In this document: positions 26,622 to 34,523 of the stretch, piece by piece
Numbering within the stretch: the first letter of the stretch is position 1
Layout: every line of letters starts with the position of its first letter
DNA from: Boseongicola aestuarii
GTDB lineage: Bacteria > Pseudomonadota > Alphaproteobacteria > Rhodobacterales > Rhodobacteraceae
Assembly: GCF_900184815.1 (NCBI RefSeq)
Contig: NZ_FXXQ01000006.1
Span: 1-64,000 of the forward strand
Length of the DNA: 64,000 nucleotides
Reading direction: 5' to 3'
The notes under the pieces: generated by a model
The model's input: only the letters and a program-made list of their open reading frames with translations
Told to the model about the DNA's origin: nothing
Database searches by the model: none
Program-made: the position numbers and the translations under genes

Positions 26622-26647
26622 AAAGGGCGCCCTGTGGGGCGCCCTTT
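26622..26647 (-). terminator. Intrinsic terminator of the TRAP operon
   Basis: An 11-bp perfect stem (AAAGGGCGCCC pairing with GGGCGCCCTTT) with a 4-base loop lies 38 bp downstream of the TRAP dctP stop. Read on the minus strand, the stem ends in TTTTT, as expected for Rho-independent termination of the leftward operon. Confidence 0.85.
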
Positions 26648-26684
26648 CGGCTTTCAGTGAGGCGTTAACCTTCGCTAAGACCTC

Positions 26685-27758
26685 TTAGTTCAGGTCGGCC
26701 GCGCGGGCTGCGTCGATTTCGGCTTCGACGACGGCGACAGAGGCGTTCAGCGCATCGAGGATGCGTGTGCCGCCTTCGACGTTTTCACCAAACCATGCGA
26801 AAACAGGCGAGGCTGCTTCTTTGAATGCAGCTTTATCGTCCGGGGTCGGAACGTAGAGGTCACCGCCGCCCGCTGCGAATTCTTCGTAAGCGGCGATCGA
26901 CTTGCGCTTTGGAGACGCGAAAGTTGCCTGCTGGAGCGCATAGAAGCCGTCAAGCACGACGCGCTTCATGTCGTCTGGCATGGAGGTGAACTTCTCGTTG
27001 TTCATGAACCACAGCGCACCCATGTAAGCGTGGCCGTCGAGGGTCACGTACTGCAGGCCCGCATCCGGGAACTTCATGCCCATGATGTCGGTGATGCCGT
27101 TCTTGGAGCCTTCGACGACGCCGGTCTGCAGCGAGGTGAACAGCTCGGGCCATGGGATCGGAGTTGGCGAGGCACCAAGTGCTTTCACAAGCTCTTGTGG
27201 CAGATCGGCGACCACGGTGCGGATCTTGAGGCCTTCCATGTCGGATGGCATTGCGACACGGCGCTGCGTGTTCGCGAAGTTGCGCCAGCCGCCGGTGTTG
27301 CCGACGGTCATCAGGCGGATCGTTTCACCGGAGGCTTCCAGTGTCATTTCCTTCATGGTGCGCATGAATTCGGTGTTGTTTTCCATCACACCTTCAGCCA
27401 CGCGGTCGTCTGCCATGAGATACGGCAGGTCAAGCACCTGAACGAAGGGGAAGATGCCGGAAGCACCACCCGAGGTTGAGATGTAGACGTCGATGTTGCC
27501 GTCAGCCACGCCCTGAAGGCACTCGGCGCCATTCGAGCAAAGCTGCGTGCCGATAAAGACTTCGACTTCGATTGCGCCGTTGGAGGCTTGCTCAACGAAG
27601 TTCTTGAACACGTTGAGGCCGTCGGCGTCTTCGTCATTCTCGTTCGAGTTTGCAGTTGCGCGGATAGTGTATTGCGCGTGGCCGGCCGCATAGGCGGAAA
27701 ACGCGCCTGCGGTGACCAGTGTTGCGGCCAGCGCCGCAGTTGTAAGACCTTTTAGCAT
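26685..27758 (-). CDS. TRAP transporter substrate-binding protein (DctP family)
   Basis: A 357-residue periplasmic solute receptor with signal peptide (residues 1-25, ending AYA). It has the family features 'FVEQASNGAIEVEVFIGTQL', the G-L-K-I-R-T segment whose Arg normally grips the substrate carboxylate, and 'PIPWPELFTSLQTGVVEGSKNGITD'. The start at 27758 has AGGGAGTTACC upstream. It is the last gene of the dctQ-dctM-dctP series, followed by a strong terminator. The neighbouring monooxygenase, Rieske and demethylase-type genes suggest a carboxylated, possibly N-methylated substrate. Confidence 0.9.
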   Translation of the reverse strand: MLKGLTTAALAATLVTAGAFSAYAAGHAQYTIRATANSNENDEDADGLNVFKNFVEQASNGAIEVEVFIGTQLCSNGAECLQGVADGNIDVYISTSGGASGIFPFVQVLDLPYLMADDRVAEGVMENNTEFMRTMKEMTLEASGETIRLMTVGNTGGWRNFANTQRRVAMPSDMEGLKIRTVVADLPQELVKALGASPTPIPWPELFTSLQTGVVEGSKNGITDIMGMKFPDAGLQYVTLDGHAYMGALWFMNNEKFTSMPDDMKRVVLDGFYALQQATFASPKRKSIAAYEEFAAGGGDLYVPTPDDKAAFKEAASPVFAWFGENVEGGTRILDALNASVAVVEAEIDAARAADLN

Positions 27759-27784
27759 TGGTAACTCCCTGTAGGTTGCTTTGG

Positions 27785-29296
27785 TCATTGAACGAACCCG
27801 GTCAGTCTTGGGATCGTCATGGAAATGGCCGGGATATAGGTGATCAGGAAGATCACCAGTACCTCGACGGCGAGGAATGGCAGGATGGCCCGTGCGATGG
27901 TCTGCACCTTTTCCCCCGAAACGGAGGAGGCGACGAACAGGACCAGTCCCATGGGCGGGGTTGCAAGCCCCACGGTGAGGTTCACCGACATGATGATCGC
28001 GAAGTGCACGGGGTGCACGCCGAGATCGACGAAGATCGGACCCAGAATGGGACCGAGGATGATGATCGCCGGGCCCGCATCAAGGAACATGCCAACAATG
28101 AACAACAGGATGTTGATCAAAAACAGCAGGATCAGCGGGTTTTCCGACAGGCTGAGGATGTAGTCCGCAAGGATTTGCGGCGCGTAAGACAGCGAGACCA
28201 CGGTCTTGAACGCCATCGCGCCGCCGACGAGGAGGAGGACCACCGCTGAGGTCATGGCCGAGCGGCTGAGAACCGCCGGCAGGTCTTGCAGCGTCATGGT
28301 TTTCAGAACGAAGAATGCGACGACGATGGCATAGGCCACGGCGACGGCGGCGGCTTCGGTGGGGGTGAAAACTCCGAGAAGGATGCCGCCGAGGATCAGG
28401 ATCGGCGTTTGCAGCGGCACGACCGCACGTTTGGTGACCATGCGGAAGTCGCTGTCGATGCGGCGGCGCATGTTCATCAAAAGGACGTGGGCGGCAATCA
28501 CTCCGACGAGGAAGGTCGTCATCACCACGAGGGTTGACGCGCCTTCGCCGGCAAGGCCTGTGGTGCCACGGAACAGCGCGAAGATCAGCCAACCGACGTT
28601 GAGGCGCAGAAGGACGAAGCTGACCCAGTATTCGCGGGAGGTGAGCGTCATGCCTTTTTGCACGATGCGTTCGGCTTTCGGCAGGTCGTATTTGTTGGCC
28701 ATAAGGCGCACGACCAACATCAGGCCGAGGCCGACCATTACGCCGGGGACGATGCCGGCAAGGAACAGCGCCGCCACGCTTTCGCCCATGACATAGGCGT
28801 AGATGATCATGATGCCGGATGGCGGGATGATCGGGCCGATGACCGAAGACGCGGCGGTAACGGCAGCGGCGAAGCGGCGAGTGTAGCCTTGCTTTTCCAT
28901 GGCAGGGATCAGCATCGAACCAAGCGCCGAAGTGTCAGCCACGGCGGACCCCGAGAGGCCCGCAAACAGCATGGACGACAGGATGTTGACGTGCGCGAGA
29001 CCACCGCGCAGGTGACCCATAAGGGCCTGGGAGAATTCAACGAGGCGTTCGGTGATGCCGCCTTTGTTCATCAGCTCGCCCGCCAGCATGAAGAACGGGA
29101 TCGCCATCAGCGGAAAGCTGTCCATGCCGTTGTAGACGTTGCGGTAAAGAAGCGTGAGTTCCTTGGTCGGGTTGACGGCACCTTCGTCCAGCGCGCTGAG
29201 ATAAAGAAGAATACCCGGCGCAGCGAGCAGGCCGAAGAATACCGGCAGGCCGATCATCAGGAAAACGAGGAAGACAGGGAGGAACCAGATCAGCAT
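27785..29296 (-). CDS. TRAP transporter large permease (DctM family), extended
   Basis: A 503-residue polytopic protein, about 75 residues longer than usual DctM subunits. The typical motifs are present: 'FPLMAIPFFMLAGELMNKGGI', 'GSMLIPAMEKQGYTRRFAAAVTAASSVIGPIIPPSGIMIIYAY', 'FTPTEAAAVAVAYA' and 'ITYIPAISMTIPRL'. The extra length is an insertion at about residues 210-290, between the two halves, with two added hydrophobic segments. Long DctM variants are known. It imports substrate with Na+ symport together with DctQ. It lies 5 bp downstream of dctQ. Confidence 0.9.
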   Translation of the reverse strand: MLIWFLPVFLVFLMIGLPVFFGLLAAPGILLYLSALDEGAVNPTKELTLLYRNVYNGMDSFPLMAIPFFMLAGELMNKGGITERLVEFSQALMGHLRGGLAHVNILSSMLFAGLSGSAVADTSALGSMLIPAMEKQGYTRRFAAAVTAASSVIGPIIPPSGIMIIYAYVMGESVAALFLAGIVPGVMVGLGLMLVVRLMANKYDLPKAERIVQKGMTLTSREYWVSFVLLRLNVGWLIFALFRGTTGLAGEGASTLVVMTTFLVGVIAAHVLLMNMRRRIDSDFRMVTKRAVVPLQTPILILGGILLGVFTPTEAAAVAVAYAIVVAFFVLKTMTLQDLPAVLSRSAMTSAVVLLLVGGAMAFKTVVSLSYAPQILADYILSLSENPLILLFLINILLFIVGMFLDAGPAIIILGPILGPIFVDLGVHPVHFAIIMSVNLTVGLATPPMGLVLFVASSVSGEKVQTIARAILPFLAVEVLVIFLITYIPAISMTIPRLTGFVQ

Positions 29297-29301
29297 GTGC
29301 G

Positions 29302-29925
29302 TTACTCCACCAGTGTTTCAGCGTCGGACGGCGTGAGGTCTTTGACCTCGCCTCCGAGGAGCGTGATCAGGGTGCGCAGGATCAGCTCGATGTTCACGAT
29401 CAGCATCAGGACCATGCCGAGGAAGAACGAGAGCATCATCCAGCTGCGCGGCACGCGGCACCATGGCCCCGAGCCGACCCCCTTGGCGCCGAGGGCGTCG
29501 CAAATGCCAGTGCCGTTGCCCGGCACAAAGAGAGAGGAGGTCGCGAAGCTGCCGGAAAAGCCCGTCACCTCGGACCAGCCGATCTGCACCGCGAGGGCAA
29601 GGACGAAGCCCGAGATGATCAGAAGGATCAGGCTGACAAGGGCGCCGATTGCCCTTGGCAACGCCTCGACCGCCATGTCGATCGCGACGAAGCCACCCAT
29701 GCGGTAGGCCATCGGAGCCATCAGCCCTGTCATCCAGAGCATCATGAAGCGTGCGGCTTCATCGGGCCAGGGCAGGGCGTTGTTCAGGGCATAGCGGAAA
29801 AAGACTTGAACAAGGATCGCCAGGACCATCAGCGCGATAGCGACAAGCGATATCGCGCGTCCAATCTTGAGAACGTAGTCGTTCCAAGCCTGGAAGGGCC
29901 ACAATAGCCCATTGAGAAACGCCAT
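29302..29925 (-). CDS. TRAP transporter small permease (DctQ family)
   Basis: A 207-residue protein with four transmembrane helices and the 'PWPDEAARFMMLWMTGLMAPMAYRMGGFVAIDM' motif of DctQ subunits. The loop between helices 3 and 4 is longer than usual and contains two Cys ('GTGICDALG', 'PWCRVP'). It begins 71 bp downstream of the flavin reductase gene on the same strand, so transport and catabolic genes are probably one transcript. Confidence 0.88.
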   Translation of the reverse strand: MAFLNGLLWPFQAWNDYVLKIGRAISLVAIALMVLAILVQVFFRYALNNALPWPDEAARFMMLWMTGLMAPMAYRMGGFVAIDMAVEALPRAIGALVSLILLIISGFVLALAVQIGWSEVTGFSGSFATSSLFVPGNGTGICDALGAKGVGSGPWCRVPRSWMMLSFFLGMVLMLIVNIELILRTLITLLGGEVKDLTPSDAETLVE

Positions 29926-29996
29926 AGCGTCTATCCTCCCTAGTGGCCCCGTTTTTTGTTTTATGGGGTCCGGTTTTATCGACTTACTGTCGATGC

Positions 29997-30491
29997 TTAC
30001 TCAACGTCTGTAAAGCGCCCATATGACCCTTTCGAGAACACAAGGGGGGCGCCGTCCGTCATTTCTGCGCGGTTGACTTCGCCGACGATAATCACGTGAT
30101 CGCCGCCGTCGTGGATGGCGTGTTGCGTGCATTCAAAGCGCGCAAGGCAGCCGTTGATTAATGGCACACCGTGCGCGTTTTCGCTGTAGTCGAGGCCGTC
30201 AAAGGCGGTGCCATCGCGTGCAAAGGTCTGGCACAGTGCGACCTGTTCGGCATTGAGGACGTGGATCGCATAGTGGCGGGCGGCCTCGAAGGCGGGAAAG
30301 CGACGCGAGGATTTGGCCGGAGACCACAGCACGAGGGCCGGATCGAGCGAGAGCGACGAAAAGCTGTTGGCCGCGATGGCAATGGGGCCGGTTTCGGTCT
30401 TGCAGGTCACGATCGTGACGCCGGTAGCAAAAGTGCCCAAGGCGTCGCGAAAGGCGCGCGCGTTTTCGAGGGTTGGGGTGAAAGCGGTCAT
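29997..30491 (-). CDS. Flavin reductase (partner of a flavin-dependent monooxygenase)
   Basis: A 164-residue member of the flavin-reductase-like, FMN-binding split barrel family. Key segments are 'RDALGTFATGVTIVTC', 'ANSFSSLSLDPALVLWSPAKSSRRFPAFEAARHYAIHVLNAEQ' and a C-terminal 'GDHVIIVGEV', which match HpaC/SsuE-unrelated reductases that hand free FMNH2 or FADH2 to an oxygenase. The start at 30491 overlaps the aldo/keto reductase stop by 4 bp (ATGA). The obvious partner is the luciferase-like monooxygenase encoded two genes upstream. Confidence 0.88.
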   Translation of the reverse strand: MTAFTPTLENARAFRDALGTFATGVTIVTCKTETGPIAIAANSFSSLSLDPALVLWSPAKSSRRFPAFEAARHYAIHVLNAEQVALCQTFARDGTAFDGLDYSENAHGVPLINGCLARFECTQHAIHDGGDHVIIVGEVNRAEMTDGAPLVFSKGSYGRFTDVE

Positions 30492-31375
30492 GGCACCTCG
30501 TGTCCGACGGCGGCGGAGTAAAGTTCGAACCATGTTTCGCGATCCATATCGACTTTCAGCGCGTCGCCCAAGGCCTTGATACGGTTGATGTTATTGGTGC
30601 CCATGACTGGAAGAATGCCGGACGGGTGCGCCAGAAGCCACGCGGTTGCGACGGCGGCGGCATCGGTGCCGGTTTCATGTGCGACCCGCGAAAGGATGGC
30701 CTGCACGTCACCTTCGCCGGTCATCAGGCCGCCGCCACCGAGGGGGGACCATGCCATTGGCGCAATCTCGTTTTCTTGCAGGAAGGCAAGGTCTCCATTG
30801 GTGAAGGCGTCAAAGCAAGACAGGCTGATCTCGATCTGGTTCACGACCAAGTCGTTTTCCATTGCCGATTGCAGCAGCGAGAAATCCCAGGGGCGGAAGT
30901 TGGACACGCCGACGGCCCGAACCTTGCCGGCTTCGACAAGCGCGTCGAGGGCCCGGCCGGTTTCGTGATGATCCATGAAAGGGTCTTGGCGGTGGATCAG
31001 CAGAAGATCGAGGTGGTCGGTGTGCATCAGCTTCAGTGAACGCTCGACCTGTGAGGTGATGTGTTCGGCCGAGGTGTCGTAGTGCTTGACGCGGGCATTC
31101 GGAAAGGCGTCGCAGGGCACAACGATATCGGTCTTCGAGATGAGTTCGATCTTGTCGCGCAGCGACGACGATTTCAGGGCCGTGCCGAGCAGTTCTTCGG
31201 ACTTGTACAGACCATAGATATCGGCCTGGTCGATGGTGGTGATGCCTTGCTCGAGACAGGCCTCGATCTTGGCTTGGATGTGGGCGGGCGAGGTGTCGTC
31301 GGCCTCGTCCAGACGCCACATGCCGTAGACGATGCGGGAAAAGCTGAGGTCTTCGGTAAGGGTTACGCGGTCCAT
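30488..31375 (-). CDS. Aldo/keto reductase
   Basis: A 295-residue (beta/alpha)8 NADPH-dependent reductase. The catalytic tetrad is visible: D49 and Y54 in 'TIDQADIYG', K81 in 'ISKTDI', and H128 in 'LLLIHRQDP'. The C-terminal 'GILPVMGTNNINRIKAL' contributes to NADPH binding. It resembles the YdhF-type bacterial AKRs. It lies between the monooxygenase (1-bp overlap) and the flavin reductase (4-bp overlap). It may act on an aldehyde or ketone made by the monooxygenase; that is inference from context. Confidence 0.88.
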   Translation of the reverse strand: MDRVTLTEDLSFSRIVYGMWRLDEADDTSPAHIQAKIEACLEQGITTIDQADIYGLYKSEELLGTALKSSSLRDKIELISKTDIVVPCDAFPNARVKHYDTSAEHITSQVERSLKLMHTDHLDLLLIHRQDPFMDHHETGRALDALVEAGKVRAVGVSNFRPWDFSLLQSAMENDLVVNQIEISLSCFDAFTNGDLAFLQENEIAPMAWSPLGGGGLMTGEGDVQAILSRVAHETGTDAAAVATAWLLAHPSGILPVMGTNNINRIKALGDALKVDMDRETWFELYSAAVGHEVP

Positions 31376-32532
31376 TATTTTCTTTCTCCGACACCAAGTG
31401 GTGTTGCGGGGGGTGAGGCGGGCACGCGGCCGTAAGCCTCTGGAAGGGATGCAGTTTTTAATTCGGGGAGGACGCGTTTACCAAAGTGTACGCACTCATC
31501 AATGTGGGGGTAGCCCGAGAAGATGAAGGCGCGAATGCCCATCTTCTGGTATTCTTCGATCTTGGAAAGGACCTGATCGGTTGAGCCGACAAGAGCCGCT
31601 CCACAGCCCGAACGCGCGCGGCCAACGCCGGTCCACATGCCGGGTTCGACATAGCCGAACTTGTCGGCCAGCTCGCGCGCTTTTGCCTGATGGGCGACGC
31701 CCAGCGAAATGCTGTCGTGGGCGCGGTCGCGGATCAGTTTGCCGTATTCATCATCGAGTTTTGAAACGAGGTGTTCGGCGTATTCCTTGGCCTCGGCCTC
31801 GGTGTCGCGCACGATCATGTGGACGCGCAGACCGTAGTCCAGAGTGCGCCCGTATTTCTCGGCGACAGCATTAACGTCACGCATGCGTTGGGCGAGGTTT
31901 TCCTTTGGCTCGGGCCACATCAGGTAGACGTCGCAATGCTGACCGCAAAGGTCGAGGGCGGCGGGGGAGTAGCCGCCGAAATACATGAGAGGGCCGCCAT
32001 TTTGCTGGTAGGGTCTGGCGGGATCGGTGGGCACGTTCTTGAAGGTGTAGACGTCGCCTTCGTAGTTGATCTCGTCTTGTGTCCAGGCCTGACGGAGGAT
32101 CTCGACCACTTCGCGGGAGCGCTGATAGCGCAGTTTGCTTTCGGCCACCTCGCCGGGAAAATCCGAGGAGATGATGTTGATTGTCAGACGCCCCTTCAAC
32201 ATGTGATCGAGAGTCGCGATGGTGCGCGCCAGCATGATTGGCTGCATCTCGCCGCAGCGGACGGCAGCGAGCATATTGATTTTTTCAGTGAGCGGTGCGC
32301 AGCCGGCAACGAAGCTAAGTGTGTCCTGTCCGACCTGATAGGACGAGGGCGCGAGAATGTTGCGGAAACCCTGCTTTTCGGCTTCGAGTACGATGTCCCG
32401 GCAGTGTTCCCAAGACGATCTGAGCGATCCGTCCGGCACGCCCAGATAGGCGTAGTCATCTGAACACAAGGCAGAAAACCAACTGACTTCGGCAGCCTCA
32501 AGGTCGGCGGAGGTGACGGGAACAACGGTCAT
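31375..32532 (-). CDS. Luciferase-like (LLM) flavin-dependent monooxygenase
   Basis: A 385-residue FMNH2-dependent oxygenase of the SsuD/alkanesulfonate monooxygenase branch. Recognisable segments are 'LEAEKQGFRNILAPSS', 'LAAVRCGEMQPIMLARTIATLDHMLKGRLTINIISSDFPGE', and 'GRARSGCGAALVGSTDQV'. The start at 32532 has GGAGAA upstream; the frame extends 20 codons further but into the operator region. The SsuD-like fold also serves ring-opening or sulfone-oxidising enzymes such as TgnA and SfnG, so 'alkanesulfonate' should not be assumed. It is the first gene of the leftward operon, divergent from the GntR gene. Confidence 0.88.
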   Translation of the reverse strand: MTVVPVTSADLEAAEVSWFSALCSDDYAYLGVPDGSLRSSWEHCRDIVLEAEKQGFRNILAPSSYQVGQDTLSFVAGCAPLTEKINMLAAVRCGEMQPIMLARTIATLDHMLKGRLTINIISSDFPGEVAESKLRYQRSREVVEILRQAWTQDEINYEGDVYTFKNVPTDPARPYQQNGGPLMYFGGYSPAALDLCGQHCDVYLMWPEPKENLAQRMRDVNAVAEKYGRTLDYGLRVHMIVRDTEAEAKEYAEHLVSKLDDEYGKLIRDRAHDSISLGVAHQAKARELADKFGYVEPGMWTGVGRARSGCGAALVGSTDQVLSKIEEYQKMGIRAFIFSGYPHIDECVHFGKRVLPELKTASLPEAYGRVPASPPATPLGVGERK

Positions 32533-32578
32533 ACGATTCTTCTCCGGGGCGCTATTTTTATCTTGCGTAGCATCCGCA

Positions 32579-32603
32579 TTGATATACATCAATAGTGTAT
32601 CAA
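32579..32603. promoter_or_regulatory. Candidate GntR operator in the divergent promoter
   Basis: A 25-bp imperfect inverted repeat: left arm TTGATATACA (32579-32588), spacer TCAAT, right arm AGTGTATCAA (32594-32603), with 8 of 10 positions paired. It sits in the 79-bp space between the divergent monooxygenase and GntR starts, nine bases before the TTG of the regulator. One bound dimer there could control both operons. Confidence 0.6.
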
Positions 32604-32611
32604 TTTAGAGA

Positions 32612-33325
32612 TTGGCCTTTTCGGTGCCCGACACGTCCGCGCTGCCAAAGTACGTCCAGACCGCAGAGTTGCTGATCCGCGAGATCGCAGCCGGGCGTTT
32701 GGCCGACGGCGCGCGCCTGCCGCCGGAACGCGACATGGCGGGCGAGTTGGATGTTTCGGTCGGGACCTTGAGAAAGGCCTTGAACGATTTGGCCGACAAG
32801 GGGCTGTTGGAGCGCATCCAGGGGTCGGGAAACTATGTCCGCCACCGGGCCGATGCGGCGGGGGTCTATGCGTTCTTCCGGTTGGAGCTGATCGACGGAG
32901 GCGGATTGCCGACGGCAGATTTGCTGTCGGTCGAGAGGATGGAGAAATCGGCCGATCTACCTGAATTCGGGGCGTCGCGGGATGCGCATCGCATCCGCCG
33001 GTTGCGTCGGTTGTCGGGGCGACCCGCGGCGTTGGAGGAGATCTGGCTGGATGCTCATTGGGCGCAAACGGTGCGCCGCGAGGATTTGCTGGACAGTCTT
33101 TACTATTATTACCGCACGCGCCTCGGGCTATGGATCGCCCGGGCGGAAGACCGGATTGGCGTTGACGCTGTTCCGGACTGGGCGGTTGAGGATTTCAAAC
33201 CCACACCCGGGACTGCGGCGGGGTATATCGAACGGTGGGGGCGTGCGAATGACGGCGCCATCGCTGAATATTCGCGCACGTGGTTTGACCCTGCGGTTGC
33301 GCGATACATTGCGCGGATAAGGTAG
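32612..33325 (+). CDS. GntR-family transcriptional regulator (HutC/UTRA type)
   Basis: A 237-residue regulator. An N-terminal winged helix spans about residues 14-76, with 'GARLPPERDMAGELDVSVGTLRKALNDLADKGLLERIQGSGNYV'. A UTRA effector domain follows from about 85 to the end. The start is a TTG with weak AGAG upstream. UTRA domains bind small catabolic substrates, so it is the likely sensor for the island. It is the first gene of the rightward operon, 8 bp ahead of the Gfo/Idh gene. Confidence 0.88.
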   Translation: MAFSVPDTSALPKYVQTAELLIREIAAGRLADGARLPPERDMAGELDVSVGTLRKALNDLADKGLLERIQGSGNYVRHRADAAGVYAFFRLELIDGGGLPTADLLSVERMEKSADLPEFGASRDAHRIRRLRRLSGRPAALEEIWLDAHWAQTVRREDLLDSLYYYYRTRLGLWIARAEDRIGVDAVPDWAVEDFKPTPGTAAGYIERWGRANDGAIAEYSRTWFDPAVARYIARIR

Positions 33326-33333
33326 CGAACTCA

Positions 33334-34479
33334 ATGGAACGTGTTGTAAACTATGGCGTAATTGGATGCGGCATGATGGGCCAGGAGCATCTTCGCAATA
33401 TCGCGTTGCTGCCAGGCGCGCGCGTTGCGGCGATTTTCGAACCCGACCGATACATGGCGGATGCCGCAAAAGCGATTGCGCCGAACGCAAAGCTGGTTGG
33501 GTCGATTGCCGAGCTTTTGGCGATTTCGGAAGTGGATTGCCTGTTGGTTGTCTCGCCGAACCATCTGCACGTGCCGCAGTTTGAAGAGATCGCAGCGACG
33601 CGGCCTTTACCTTTGTTAATCGAAAAGCCTCTTTACACCGACCCTGCCCACGCCGCTCGGATTGACGAGTTGGCCGCGAGCTATCCCGCTCCGGTTTGGG
33701 TGGCGATGGAATATCGCTATATGCCGCCGATCCAGACCCTGATTTCCGAGGTCGAGGCCGCGACGGGTGGCCCGACGATGCTGACGATCCGCGAGCATCG
33801 TTTTCCATTCCTGCCAAAAGTCGGCGATTGGAACCGGTTCAACCGCTATACGGGCGGAACGTTGGTTGAGAAATGCTGTCACTTCTTTGATTTGATGCGC
33901 TTTATTCTGAAATCCGAGCCGGTGCGCATTGTCGCAAGTGCCGGGCAGGACGTTAACCATCTGGACGAAAAATACGCAGGTGAGACGCCGGATATTTGGG
34001 ATGGTGCTTACGTGATTGTGGAATTCGCGTCCGGAGCGCGGGCGATGCTTGAGCTTTGCATGTATGCGGAAGGATCAAAGTATCAGGAAGAGATTTCGGT
34101 TGTCGGACCGGCGGGCAAGATCGAAGCCTTTGTTCCGGGGCCGGGGCGGTTCTGGCCAACGCATCTCGGCGCGCCGCCGGTGCCGCAGGTGGTGGTGTCG
34201 CCCCGTCATCCAAAGGGGCCGCAAGTTGTTGAAATTCCAGTAGATCCGACGATCTTGGATGCTGGCGATCACAATGGATCGACTTTCTACCAACATGCGC
34301 GGTTTCTGGAACTGGTGCGCTCGGGTGGTGAGGCCGAAGTCTCGTTGCGCGACGGTGCGCAGGCGGTCGCGATGGGCCACGCCGCACAGGACGCAGCACG
34401 CGGGGGCGGGGCAGTTGTTCTGGGTGTGCCGGGTGTCGTGAGCGACACGAGGGTGTCGCAAGAGAGCGCGATGGGATAA
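33334..34479 (+). CDS. Gfo/Idh/MocA-family oxidoreductase
   Basis: A 381-residue NAD(P)-dependent dehydrogenase. The N-terminal Rossmann motif is GVIGCGMMG (about residues 8-16) and the catalytic EKP segment is 'LLIEKPLY' near residue 95. The C-terminal sheet domain contains 'GGTLVEKCCHFFDLMRFIL', with the His typical of the second catalytic motif. The substrate is usually a sugar, cyclitol or amino-alcohol. It is the second gene of the rightward operon behind the GntR gene, so it presumably works in the same pathway as the Rieske and FAD/GcvT enzymes. Confidence 0.85.
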   Translation: MERVVNYGVIGCGMMGQEHLRNIALLPGARVAAIFEPDRYMADAAKAIAPNAKLVGSIAELLAISEVDCLLVVSPNHLHVPQFEEIAATRPLPLLIEKPLYTDPAHAARIDELAASYPAPVWVAMEYRYMPPIQTLISEVEAATGGPTMLTIREHRFPFLPKVGDWNRFNRYTGGTLVEKCCHFFDLMRFILKSEPVRIVASAGQDVNHLDEKYAGETPDIWDGAYVIVEFASGARAMLELCMYAEGSKYQEEISVVGPAGKIEAFVPGPGRFWPTHLGAPPVPQVVVSPRHPKGPQVVEIPVDPTILDAGDHNGSTFYQHARFLELVRSGGEAEVSLRDGAQAVAMGHAAQDAARGGGAVVLGVPGVVSDTRVSQESAMG

Positions 34480-34523
34480 CGCGAGATTCGCACACTTTGG
34501 GTGTTAACCTTCGGAGGGGTGCG

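Noticed and set aside
29940-29975. Inverted repeat GGCCCC/GGGGTC between flavin reductase and dctQ genes
   Set aside because: The loop is long and AT-rich, and no T-run follows the stem on the coding strand, so I do not call it a terminator.
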